64,000 nucleotides of DNA from Fuerstiella marisgermanici (lineage in GTDB: Bacteria; Planctomycetota; Planctomycetia; Planctomycetales; Planctomycetaceae): NCBI RefSeq assembly GCF_001983935.1, contig NZ_CP017641.1, forward strand, positions 2,170,001 to 2,234,000, given 5' to 3'. Numbering within the stretch: position 1 is the first letter of the stretch; every line of letters starts with the position of its first letter. The translations under genes and the position numbers were made by a program. Positions 8,092 to 16,572 of the stretch are shown piece by piece. The notes beneath the pieces are model-generated. The model was not told the origin of the DNA. It did not search any database and worked only from the letters and a program-made list of their open reading frames with translations.

Positions 8092-8426
8092 TGTAAGTAA
8101 CGGGGTATCGCCTCATATCGCGTCTTTTTCCCCATTAGTGGTAACTTATCAAGAGTTAAGGCTTGCCGCAAGAATGCGGTTTTAGCTTGTGATAAAGAAT
8201 AGCTTGCTGGCGAAAGCCCGAGGCACCGTGACGCAGTGCTGCGAGATGACGTGTCATTTCGCTCGAGGTCTCATGCGGTTGCTGCGAGGCGGGCACGTTA
8301 AGGCGGGGGGATGTGGTTTGAGGAATTGGTGTGCGGGCCCCGCGCCCAGCGCAGCGATATGCGGCTCGGGGCACCGGAACCGGCGGCCTTGCTCGATGTA
8401 TCCCAGACCGAAGGCGTCGGCGAAAC
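8092..8426. other. Non-coding gap
   Basis: Between two minus-strand genes. The few open frames do not resemble proteins. Several short GC-rich inverted stretches are present but none is convincing as a terminator. Confidence 0.5.
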
Positions 8427-9149
8427 TTATTCTGACAGGGGCAGCGTCATCATGAGCGTTGCAGTGTGACGGATCGACTCATATTGTTCTTCTCCGTGTT
8501 TACCTGCTTTTTGTTCTTCGAAGCTGGTGCGAAAACTGTATTCGCCATCTTCACCAATCGTAAGCCTCACGATACCCCGTTTGTCTGTCGTGAAATTGTG
8601 CTTGTATCCTTTCGGGCCCCGCACATGAACGACACTGTCTGGAACGGGTTTGCCGTTCCAGAGTACACGTAGCTCAAGCTTTCTCCCGGAATCGTGCGGA
8701 ACCATGTCGAGAGCCATCTGGTCAGCTCGCCCGAGTTCGTGAAGATCCTCATGGGAGTCCACGTCGAGGTACCGTGCATAATAGTGCAGCAGAACATTGG
8801 TCTTCCCGTACTGATACACGCCGAACAACCAATAGCTGTCGACACTCCTCGGATTCTTAGCGGGCAAAGGCGTCTCTACCCATCGCTTATCAGGCTCAGC
8901 CCGCTTTTCAACGAGAGAAAGCCGCTTCGGTTCAATCTCTGCGACAGTTCGAATCCAGGTTGTCTTTGATTCAAGAAACGGATCGAGATAGTGGCCATCG
9001 CCCGCCGCAGCCGAATGCTCGAAGTAGATGTTCGCGGTCCCGTGATCACCATTGCCCTGGTCGATCTTTACCCATAGATAATGGGCATCCGCGATTGAAT
9101 GTGTGAAGGCCACCCCGACCACCATGAGAAGAACAATTCGCTGGACCAC
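8427..9149 (-). CDS. Secreted DUF4198-like protein
   Basis: About 240 residues. The start is taken as the GTG at 9149 because GGAG lies 6 nt before it; a TTG at 9161 is in frame. A signal peptide (about 24 residues) ends near SIADAHY. The mature protein starts with AHYLWVKI, as in DUF4198 proteins, which begin with the exported 'AH..W' motif and form two beta-sandwich regions. A second half reads ELRVLWNGKPVPDSVVHVRGP..TDKRGIVRLTI, the carboxypeptidase-regulatory-like or NikM-like fold. Related proteins are linked to metal uptake; no transporter genes lie next to it here, so the substrate is unknown. Confidence 0.75.
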   Translation of the reverse strand: MVQRIVLLMVVGVAFTHSIADAHYLWVKIDQGNGDHGTANIYFEHSAAAGDGHYLDPFLESKTTWIRTVAEIEPKRLSLVEKRAEPDKRWVETPLPAKNPRSVDSYWLFGVYQYGKTNVLLHYYARYLDVDSHEDLHELGRADQMALDMVPHDSGRKLELRVLWNGKPVPDSVVHVRGPKGYKHNFTTDKRGIVRLTIGEDGEYSFRTSFEEQKAGKHGEEQYESIRHTATLMMTLPLSE

Positions 9150-9221
9150 GTGAGTCTCCAAATAGATTTAAATAATATGATCAGTTTCGCGGATAATGGC
9201 GGGCGGTCAGTACTTTTGTCC

Positions 9222-9279
9222 CACGTAGCAGCGTCTCTCCGAGACGCTGAATCGAGTCTCGGAGAGACGCGCCTACGTG
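9222..9279. repeat. 24-bp-arm inverted repeat
   Basis: Arms 9222-9245 and 9256-9279 match at 22 of 24 positions (CACGTAG..GCGTCTCTCCGAGAC). The 10-nt loop is CTGAATCGAG-like. It lies upstream of the DUF4198 gene, so it is not that gene's terminator and is probably another REP-like unit. The rest of 9150-9919 shows no gene. Confidence 0.7.
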
Positions 9280-9919
9280 TTCGCGGTACACTCTCGCTAG
9301 CCGCTCGCCAATAAATTGCGACCTACGCGACGGCAGGGAAGGCGACTCATGATCGTGTGTTGAAGTGTTCCGCTTCGTGAGCGGAGGACGACGTTCGCCC
9401 CCGCGGAATCAATCCAATTGACTGATCGCCTCAGGCAACATCGTAGCCGTCCTTTGAGTGACTGTCACGCAGGCATCGCGACCACGACTCACTCGTGGAC
9501 GCCCATCGGCGTCTCTCCTCATCGTTGCCTGCAATGAAAACGTCCTTCCCGTCGGAAGCTCACGGAAGGCTTCGACCCTGGCCGGGAATTGCGGGCTGTT
9601 AACAGTTGGTCCGCACAGCGGACCCTACTTGCTTTGGCGGTGTGAGCAGCGGCGGAGACCTGTAGTCAGGTGCGTGTGCCTGTAGTCACAATTCGTGTGA
9701 CCGGAAGTGCGGATTCATCAGTCATCGTGAAGTGCGAACATCGTGTGCGCAACCGATCGGTTGGGTCCGATCATTGTTATCAGCACCACCGAACGGCGGA
9801 AAATCGCGCCGTCTGCCGCCCTCACGTTGACTAAGTGCTTTCAACGACAATAATTAGGTCGATTCCTTTTTCATCTCCTGCCGGTTGACTGATCTTAAGC
9901 GGCGTTTCGGAGCATTATC
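9280..9919. other. Non-coding gap before map
   Basis: About 640 bp with no supported gene or RNA. The promoter of the methionine aminopeptidase gene should lie in its last part, but no box could be assigned with confidence. Confidence 0.5.
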
Positions 9920-10723
9920 TTGACGCGTCTGCTAAAAAAAATCCCGCGATACACAACCGACGAAGAAATTGAGAAGCTGAAAGCAGCCGCTCAGTTTAAT
10001 GCTCAGTTGATGGACATGCTGCGGCCGCACGTTCAAGCCGGCACGACAACCGAACAACTGGATCAGTTGGCTCACGAATATACTCTTGACCACGGCCACA
10101 CGCCGGCCTGCCTGGGTTACCACGGGTATCCCAATACGATTTGCACCAGCGTGAACGAAATCGTCTGCCACGGCATTCCCAACGATGTCGCACTTAAAGA
10201 CGGCGATATCGTCAACGTTGATATCACCACGATTGTTGACGGCTGGTACGGCGATCAATCAGAAACATTCATGATCGGCGAAGTGACACCCGCAGCCAAA
10301 CGATTGGTGCAGACCACGTTTGACGCGATGTTTCTTGGCATCCGCGCCTGCAAACCCGGCGGACCGGTGTCTTTGATTGGCCGAGCAATCCAGTCGTTCG
10401 CGAAAGAAAACGGTTATGCCGTCGTGCGTGAATACCAGGGCCATGGCATTGGCCAGGACTTTCACCAGGATCCAGGCATCCCGCATTTTCCAACGCCAAC
10501 GTCGCGGCGCGATCTGCTGAAACCGGGAACCTGTTACACGGTCGAACCGATGCTAAACATTGGCGGGTGGAAGACGAAAGTGGACAAGGACGATGGCTGG
10601 ACGGTCCGCACGCTGGACCGATCTCTATCCGCTCAGTTTGAACACACGGTGCTCATGACAGAAGACGGCCCGGAAATCTTGACACTCACGCAGGACGGTC
10701 CTCAGGAAGGCCACGTGTTTTAA
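9920..10723 (+). CDS. map: Methionine aminopeptidase, type I
   Basis: This 267-residue cytosolic metalloprotease removes the N-terminal Met from nascent proteins. The start is a TTG at 9920 with GGAG 7 nt upstream. The pita-bread fold landmarks are all present: NEIVCHGIPND (substrate His), IVNVDITT and WYGDQSETF (the two metal Asp residues), GHGIGQDFHQDP (metal His), TVEPML (metal Glu) and FEHTVLMTEDGPEILT (last metal Glu). Length fits type I. The stop codon shares TTAA with the convergent prenyl synthase stop. It is not in an operon with rpl genes here. Confidence 0.95.
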   Translation: MTRLLKKIPRYTTDEEIEKLKAAAQFNAQLMDMLRPHVQAGTTTEQLDQLAHEYTLDHGHTPACLGYHGYPNTICTSVNEIVCHGIPNDVALKDGDIVNVDITTIVDGWYGDQSETFMIGEVTPAAKRLVQTTFDAMFLGIRACKPGGPVSLIGRAIQSFAKENGYAVVREYQGHGIGQDFHQDPGIPHFPTPTSRRDLLKPGTCYTVEPMLNIGGWKTKVDKDDGWTVRTLDRSLSAQFEHTVLMTEDGPEILTLTQDGPQEGHVF

Positions 10724-11697
10724 CTGCGCCGTTGCACGGCAAAGGTTGCGATCAGTTCCAGAAAGCTGCGATCAGCGGACGCTGGAAAATGAGTCAGGTC
10801 GCGGATCGATTTTGTCACCAGGTCTTCGGCGGTTTCTAAAGCCGAACGGATACCTTCCTGAACTGCCTCAACTTCGCACAACGATTCTCGATCGTTCGCG
10901 CCGTTACGGAAAAGAGTTTCCGGCGACGCCAACTGACACGCTCGCAGCAGCGGCAGCGTCAAACGGCCGTTTTGCAAATCGTTGCCTGCGTCTTTGCCGG
11001 TCTCTGCTGTGGTTTGGGTCAGGTCCAGAACATCATCCGCAATCTGGAAAGCCATTCCCAGCCGCATACCAAAGCGCCGAGCCGCCTTTTGTTGTGCGGT
11101 GTTGCCGTCAGCCGTTCGAGCACCCAGCAGGCAGCTGAGGCCAAATAGCTGGCCGGTCTTATCGCGAATGATGCGGAAGTAGTCCGTTTCCGTTGTCGAT
11201 CCGTCAACACGAATGGCCGACTGGTTTAATTCGCCTTCGCACGTGCGGTCGGTGGCCAGTCCGATTAGTCGGCAGGCTTCTGCGTCGCCGGTTGATGCTG
11301 CGAGGTGAAAGGACTTCGAGAACAAATAGTCTCCCAGCAGGACGCTGGTTTCTGTGTTCCATCGGCGATGGACAGTTGTGACGTGACGGCGAGTTTCCGC
11401 TTCGTCGATCACGTCATCATGCACCAATGTGGCAAGATGAATCATTTCGACGGACGCCGCCAGCATCGCGGCATTTCGATCTGCGCGGCCGGAAATCATC
11501 CGACTGGTCAGAAGCAGCAACATGGGCCGAATCTGCTTGCCCTGGAATCGGGATACGTGCTGAGTGACGTCGCTGACGAAACTGCTGCGAGTTTCCAGCT
11601 TGCGCCGCATGACTTCGTTAACCGCCTGCAGGTCGCCTTGCAGATGTTCCAGCAGTTGTTTTTTCAGGTCGCTCGCGCTAAGCGTTGACGCGTTCAT
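10720..11697 (-). CDS. ispB: Polyprenyl diphosphate synthase
   Basis: About 325 residues from the ATG at 11697 (MNASTLSASDLKK); a GTG at 11763 is less likely. It belongs to the trans-isoprenyl diphosphate synthases and builds the side chain of quinones. The first Asp-rich motif is LVHDDVIDEAETRR (DDxxD) at about residue 97, followed by the usual RR. The second is FQIADDVLDLTQT, followed by GKDAGNDLQNGRLTLP. Length fits the octaprenyl/solanesyl type rather than farnesyl synthase; chain length cannot be read off. It is last in the minus-strand run after moaC, with a 113-bp gap. A link with the quinol-using bc complex encoded at 20.5-23.3 kb is plausible. Confidence 0.9.
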   Translation of the reverse strand: MNASTLSASDLKKQLLEHLQGDLQAVNEVMRRKLETRSSFVSDVTQHVSRFQGKQIRPMLLLLTSRMISGRADRNAAMLAASVEMIHLATLVHDDVIDEAETRRHVTTVHRRWNTETSVLLGDYLFSKSFHLAASTGDAEACRLIGLATDRTCEGELNQSAIRVDGSTTETDYFRIIRDKTGQLFGLSCLLGARTADGNTAQQKAARRFGMRLGMAFQIADDVLDLTQTTAETGKDAGNDLQNGRLTLPLLRACQLASPETLFRNGANDRESLCEVEAVQEGIRSALETAEDLVTKSIRDLTHFPASADRSFLELIATFAVQRRS

Positions 11698-11810
11698 CGT
11701 CCGTGTTCCGTCCGTTGCCGTGTTACGGGTCAGTGGATTTTGCAAAACCGCCGACCGTATCACGATGTGCCGAGCGAACCTGAGGATTGCAGTCCTCGAC
11801 TCGCCTTTTC

Positions 11811-12287
11811 TTAGTTGTGTCGAATAAAATGTCCACTCTTCCCGCCCGATTTCTCCAACAACCGCACGTGCGAAATCTCGATCGCCCGGTCAATCGCTTT
11901 GCACATATCGTAGACCGTTAAAGCGGCGACGCTCACGGCTGTGAGAGCTTCCATTTCCACGCCCGTTTTCCCGGCGACGCGTACCGTACTCTTGATGTGC
12001 AGTGACTTTTCGTCGAGGAACGAGAACTCAATACTTGCGGAATCGAGGCCCAACGAATGGCAGAGCGGAATCAGTTCGTCGGTGCGTTTGGTCGCCATGA
12101 TCCCGGCCAGTCGAGCCACCTCAAGGACGTCGCCCTTTGAGATTTCCTTCTGGCGAATGATCCGCAAAGTTTCTGGTCGCATGAACACGGTGGCTTCTGC
12201 TTTGGCCATCCGATCGGAAACCGGCTTCGCCGAAACGTCCACCATCCGGCTCGCCCCGTCATCGTCAAAATGAGTCAGGCTGGTCAT
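11811..12287 (-). CDS. moaC: Cyclic pyranopterin monophosphate synthase MoaC
   Basis: A 158-residue enzyme of molybdenum cofactor synthesis that turns 3',8-cyclo-GTP into cyclic pyranopterin monophosphate. Signature elements are MVDVSAKP, A.A...F...T, KGDVL..ARLAGI.A.K.T.ELIPLCHSL (active-site His and Cys region), GKTGVEMEALTAVSVAALTVYDMCKA (the conserved Lys/Glu block) and a KSGGKSGH end. It starts 5 nt after the stop of the heme dehydrogenase gene, so the two are probably co-transcribed and translationally coupled. No other moa genes are in the window. Confidence 0.96.
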   Translation of the reverse strand: MTSLTHFDDDGASRMVDVSAKPVSDRMAKAEATVFMRPETLRIIRQKEISKGDVLEVARLAGIMATKRTDELIPLCHSLGLDSASIEFSFLDEKSLHIKSTVRVAGKTGVEMEALTAVSVAALTVYDMCKAIDRAIEISHVRLLEKSGGKSGHFIRHN

Positions 12288-12292
12288 GCGAT

Positions 12293-15200
12293 CTACTCGC
12301 CTTCCTTGCCGTGACTGCCGTCTTTGGCAGTCTTTAATCCGGCCATAAACTCGACCAGATCCCGCACGTCTTCGCGACTCAACGCCTTGGTGATATCGGA
12401 CGGCATGCCGCTTTGGCCTTTCGCTCGTTCGTCGATGTCGTCCGTCGCTACGGTGATGATCGCTCCCTTGGGCGTCATCAGCTTCACGACATCAGCTGTT
12501 TCTTCCTTGATGATGCCCGAATGGATACGTCCGTTGATGTCGACAATGATTGTCGTTTCGAAGCCTTTGGCAATCTTGGCGTTGGGGTCGACGATCGCTT
12601 CCAGCAGATAGGTACGGTCCTTGTCTTTGGCGACGGCAGAAAGATCGGGCCCCACGTCGGCTCCTTCGCCATTCACCTTGTGACAGCGACGGCACGACGC
12701 GGCGGCTCGGCCAAAGAACACCGTGCGACCGCGTTCCGCATTGCCACCTTCCAGACACTCATTCCATTCGGCCACTTTTGTGCCGATCATCTTTTGGTCC
12801 ATACGGAAATTGTTGACCAGCTTAGTCAACTTATCGCTGCCAACAGCTTCTGAAGCCTGCAGCAGATCCAGAGCGACCGCTTTAGGAAGCATGTTTTTGT
12901 TGTACGCGTCGAAGGCTGACGCCAGGACCTCTGCAGTGGCCGGTGTGTTAATCTGCCCCAACAGCCGCAGCGCGGTTTGTTTGGCTTTGACGCTGCCAAC
13001 GTCCAGTGTCGACTTCAACGCGGGAACGGCATCTTCCGGGCGTCGTTCGGCTAACAGTTCCAGCGAGGCGACGCGAATGGCTTCCGACATATCGCCTCGC
13101 CCTTTGTTCAATAGCGAATCGATATCGGCTTCCAGATTCGCCAACGCCTTAAACGCTGCCACTCGCGTATTTTCTTCTGCAGCGTCGTCGGCCAGCATTT
13201 CTTTCAACGTTGGGATCACATCCTTCAGGCCCAGCATCGCGGCGACTTCAATCGCGGTCTGCCGAACTTCTTTCGGCCCTGCCAGCATGCCGGCAAGATG
13301 AGGCCGAACGACTTCGTCCAAGCCAGAAACTTCTCGCTGAGGCAGCGGACGCCAACGGCCGTTAACGGTGTCGGTCTGTTGAGGATTGTTCCATGTTTTT
13401 AGCATCTCGGCAGCGACGGCGCGCATGCTGTCGTCGGTTGTGCCATTGCTTGCAAATTCAGCGACAAGTGTCGCTGCCTCATCGCTCCCGATTCTGTACA
13501 TGGCTTCAAGAGCTCGGCGAAGTAAATCGCCCTTAAGGTCAGATGTGACGGAATGCAAAACCATGAATTTAGCGGTTCCGGTTCGCTCGTCCATCAATGC
13601 CCGAGCGACTTCCAGGTTCGTCTCCGGATCACCCGATCCGAGCTTACTCAGTCCGGCCATGTCGTCGGTTCTTCGGAATACGACCGCCAGCGCCCGTTGC
13701 GTGGCGGTTGTGGATTCAGGGTTGTTCACAAAATTCAGTAAGCTGCCGGGGGATCGTTCGGCGAGCGGCACGAGTCCCATCACAGCCTGGTGCCGCAGCA
13801 CGGGATCCGCATCGTTGTTGCGAGTCAACAGCTTGATCAGCGGGGCGGCGTCTTCGGCTTTGCCAATCTTCCCGAGTGCAACAGCCGCAAAACCAGCGAC
13901 TCGTAAATCCGCGACTTTGGTCAGCTCCGCTGCCCGCTCGCGCCATGCAGCTCGCAGATCAGAAGGCAGGACGGCATCGATCGGATGCCGCCGCGCAAGG
14001 TCCGCAAATATCTTCAACTGCTGAGTCGTGATTTCTGATTCAGAACTGGAATGCTGCAAAAACGCCGCCGCAACTTTGGTCGCTCGTTCCGCCGACTGAA
14101 GTCCGAACTGCCACAATGCCCACATTACGTGGCGGCTTTTTGTGTCGTCCGTTAGCGATTCCGCGGCTTTCAGCAGCAAAGGGAATTCTTCGCGTTTGAC
14201 GAGTTCAAACTGAGCCATCTGCCGAACGCGTCGATCCGCGTGGTTGAGCAATTCCATCAGTTCTTCGGCTTTGAAATCTGTCAAACCGCTGGCCAGCAGC
14301 TTTGTCACGTTCGCGCCAGTGACAGCGCTGATGTGTTCTTTGTCTGCAAAACGGTACAGGCGGCCTTTCCCTTCGCCCGTCCAGCCGTTGACCCAGTCGG
14401 TCACGTACAGGCTTCCATCCGGAGCGAAGTCCACGTCCGTCGCCAGAATTGACCAGATGAATTCGTGCGAGTCGGTGATGTCGAAGGTGGCTCCCTTTGG
14501 TGTAACCGCAAAGCTGCGAATGCCGCTGTTCCCAGCGGTGCCTCGGAAGTCGGCAAGGAAGAAGTGATCGTTATATCGGTCGGCCAACCCAAGTCCCGGG
14601 TAAAATGTGAAGCCTGACGGGCCGTCGCTGATGTTGACGATCGGCGGCAGAATGTAGGCGGGCTGAACGGCCGCGGTTTCGTCGTCGGCCTGATGAGGGT
14701 ACCACATGCGTTCGCGGTTCCAGGGGCCTCGATCGTCCAGATACTGATAGTACATCCGCCAGCCGCTGTCGCTATCCTGCACGACGTAGACCAAACGAGC
14801 CTGGTCGCCACTGTCGGAATTGTTGTCGACGGTGAACAGGTTGCCGTTGTTGTCGAAGGCCAGTTCCTGAGAATTTCGCAATCCGTAGGCGAAGACTTCC
14901 AGGTTCGTTCCGTCCAAATCACAACGGAACACAGCGCCGCTGTCCGGTCGCTTTAACCGAGTTCCCTCTTTGGTGATCACGTTGTAGCCACGGTCGCCGA
15001 TGCTGAAATATAAACGTCCGTCCGGGCCAACGACCAGGCCGTGCATGTCGTGGCCTCGAAACGCGACTCGCACGCCGTACCCGTGATGCAACGCTTCGTG
15101 GCGATCCGCCTTGCCGTCACCATCTGTGTCCTGCATCTTCCACAGCTTCGGGATGCAGGTGTAGTACACGTTGCCATCAAGTTCCAACACACCCGCGCCG

Positions 15201-15667
15201 GTGCCGTCCAGAATGTTGTTGAAGCCCTGAGCGAACACCTTTGAACTATCCAGGGTTCCGTCGCCATTGGTGTCTTCCAGCAGACGAATGCGATCGTGTT
15301 CTGTGGCATATTTTTCAACTTCGTGACCCAGATACTTCTTGAACATCGCCAGCCGCTCTTCGACAGTTTCCAGCCGCAGATCGTTGTGCAGCCAGTCCAT
15401 GTGGTTGCGGTTATCCTCGACGCCGATTTCCTGACGAAACGTTTCGCACACGAAGACTCGCCCGTCGTTCGCCACGTAAAACGCAACAGGATTTGCGATG
15501 TTCGGTTCGGCGGCCAGCAAACGGCCCTGGATGCCATCGGGCAGCACGAAGCCTTCCAACGCCAGTTCGGCGTCTTTGGAAGCTTCCGCAACTTTCGGTT
15601 GGTATTCGTCTGCCCGGCACAGAAGAGGCAGGCAACAGAAGAGTGCGGCGGTGAGAATTCGAATCAT
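12293..15667 (-). CDS. PVC-type heme-binding membrane-bound dehydrogenase
   Basis: A 1124-residue exported protein. The ATG at 15667 (MIRILTAALFCCLPLLCRADEY) is chosen because it gives a clean signal peptide; the upstream frame to 15811 does not. Residues about 25-470 form a sugar-dehydrogenase-like beta-propeller with NPVAFYV.NDGRVFVCET, DTNGDGTLD and DTDGDGKADR loops and a HDMHGLVVGPDGRLYF strand. About 500-920 is HEAT-like helical repeats. A single c-type heme motif, CRRCH, lies at about residue 993, followed by GPDLSAVAKDKDRTYLLEAIVDPNAKI, the typical PVC heme domain. Such proteins are abundant in planctomycetes and are thought to oxidise sugars or alcohols in the periplasm; the substrate here is unknown. 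It precedes moaC. Confidence 0.9.
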   Translation of the reverse strand: MIRILTAALFCCLPLLCRADEYQPKVAEASKDAELALEGFVLPDGIQGRLLAAEPNIANPVAFYVANDGRVFVCETFRQEIGVEDNRNHMDWLHNDLRLETVEERLAMFKKYLGHEVEKYATEHDRIRLLEDTNGDGTLDSSKVFAQGFNNILDGTGAGVLELDGNVYYTCIPKLWKMQDTDGDGKADRHEALHHGYGVRVAFRGHDMHGLVVGPDGRLYFSIGDRGYNVITKEGTRLKRPDSGAVFRCDLDGTNLEVFAYGLRNSQELAFDNNGNLFTVDNNSDSGDQARLVYVVQDSDSGWRMYYQYLDDRGPWNRERMWYPHQADDETAAVQPAYILPPIVNISDGPSGFTFYPGLGLADRYNDHFFLADFRGTAGNSGIRSFAVTPKGATFDITDSHEFIWSILATDVDFAPDGSLYVTDWVNGWTGEGKGRLYRFADKEHISAVTGANVTKLLASGLTDFKAEELMELLNHADRRVRQMAQFELVKREEFPLLLKAAESLTDDTKSRHVMWALWQFGLQSAERATKVAAAFLQHSSSESEITTQQLKIFADLARRHPIDAVLPSDLRAAWRERAAELTKVADLRVAGFAAVALGKIGKAEDAAPLIKLLTRNNDADPVLRHQAVMGLVPLAERSPGSLLNFVNNPESTTATQRALAVVFRRTDDMAGLSKLGSGDPETNLEVARALMDERTGTAKFMVLHSVTSDLKGDLLRRALEAMYRIGSDEAATLVAEFASNGTTDDSMRAVAAEMLKTWNNPQQTDTVNGRWRPLPQREVSGLDEVVRPHLAGMLAGPKEVRQTAIEVAAMLGLKDVIPTLKEMLADDAAEENTRVAAFKALANLEADIDSLLNKGRGDMSEAIRVASLELLAERRPEDAVPALKSTLDVGSVKAKQTALRLLGQINTPATAEVLASAFDAYNKNMLPKAVALDLLQASEAVGSDKLTKLVNNFRMDQKMIGTKVAEWNECLEGGNAERGRTVFFGRAAASCRRCHKVNGEGADVGPDLSAVAKDKDRTYLLEAIVDPNAKIAKGFETTIIVDINGRIHSGIIKEETADVVKLMTPKGAIITVATDDIDERAKGQSGMPSDITKALSREDVRDLVEFMAGLKTAKDGSHGKEGE

Positions 15668-15856
15668 GGGCTGAGTTTGACGCTGGAGGTGGCAGATCTG
15701 ATGTTCGACCCGGGGCGGCTTTTGGCGCAAGACTGCCGAAATTGTGACGTGATCCGTGTGTGAAACAATTGGTTTGACGACCTGCGGCCTGATTTCCTGG
15801 AACTCGGCCACACATTTCGCCGCTGCCGTACTGAAAACCGCCCAGCAGAAGCGCCG

Positions 15857-16564
15857 CTACCAGAGCGCCAGCGTACGGCACGCCGGGGCGCGAAAGTTGC
15901 ACCACGCGAAGTGTTCGACATCGCAGGCAATCTGCGGAAACTGAGAATCCACGACGCCGCTGTCAGCCAGCACGGTTGCTAATGCGACGCGAGCGTGCTC
16001 GACAGCGCTAACGTCAATGTCGGTGGACTTCAGCAACAGCAATTGCGGCACGCGACAACACACGGCGATCCACGCTGCGAGAGAATCACTCGTGACGTCC
16101 CACGATTGCGGCAAAGCGGCGTGAATGAGTTCCAGTTCCGCCACGATGTTCGTTGGGTGCAGTATAGCAACAGTGTCCGGCGAGGAGTCATGCGTGCTTC
16201 GCCATTCCGCCAGAGAATTGACCAGCACAAGACGGTCATGCAGCGAAGCCAGCAACTTCGCATTCAGCGACATCGATTCGATAGCCAGCGTATGAGCCAC
16301 ACTGTCGGACAGACCGAATTGCCGATCCCACCGGCGCACCAAATCGGCCGCTTCACCACCGCCGACAAGCACGGCCACGTTCAGGAGTTCTTCGCGATCG
16401 ACCAATGCCAGCAAACGGTCGACGACGCTGCCACGATTAGAACCAGCACATTGAGCGCCGTCCGAATGGTCGCTCTGCAGCAAACTGCCTCCCAGCTTAA
16501 TAAGACTGCATGCGGAACGTTGGCTGGCGGCTGACAACGGCGGCGACTTTCTGAAAACGCTCAC
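15857..16564 (-). CDS. Amino-acid-kinase-family protein, MfnE-like
   Basis: A 235-residue protein with a GTG start at 16564, 9 nt after the preceding gene's stop. It opens with SLIKLGGSLL, the phosphate-binding strand of the amino-acid kinase fold, followed by VLVGGGEAADLVRRWD. Later motifs are LKSTDIDVS and a truncated C-terminal region. In archaea a related kinase (MfnE) phosphorylates the furan precursor of methanofuran, and homologues occur in the H4MPT-linked C1 gene sets of methylotrophs and planctomycetes. The neighbouring divergent fae makes that role likely. Function is inferred from fold and context; an aspartate or uridylate kinase role is unlikely because of the short length. Confidence 0.65.
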   Translation of the reverse strand: MSVFRKSPPLSAASQRSACSLIKLGGSLLQSDHSDGAQCAGSNRGSVVDRLLALVDREELLNVAVLVGGGEAADLVRRWDRQFGLSDSVAHTLAIESMSLNAKLLASLHDRLVLVNSLAEWRSTHDSSPDTVAILHPTNIVAELELIHAALPQSWDVTSDSLAAWIAVCCRVPQLLLLKSTDIDVSAVEHARVALATVLADSGVVDSQFPQIACDVEHFAWCNFRAPACRTLALW

Positions 16565-16572
16565 TGTATTTG

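Noticed and set aside
9162-9919. Riboswitch or structured RNA upstream of map
   Set aside because: Only a simple REP-like palindrome was found; no conserved riboswitch core could be recognised.
15668-15811. N-terminal extension of the PVC-type heme dehydrogenase
   Set aside because: The extension has no signal peptide and would bury the clean one beginning at 15667.
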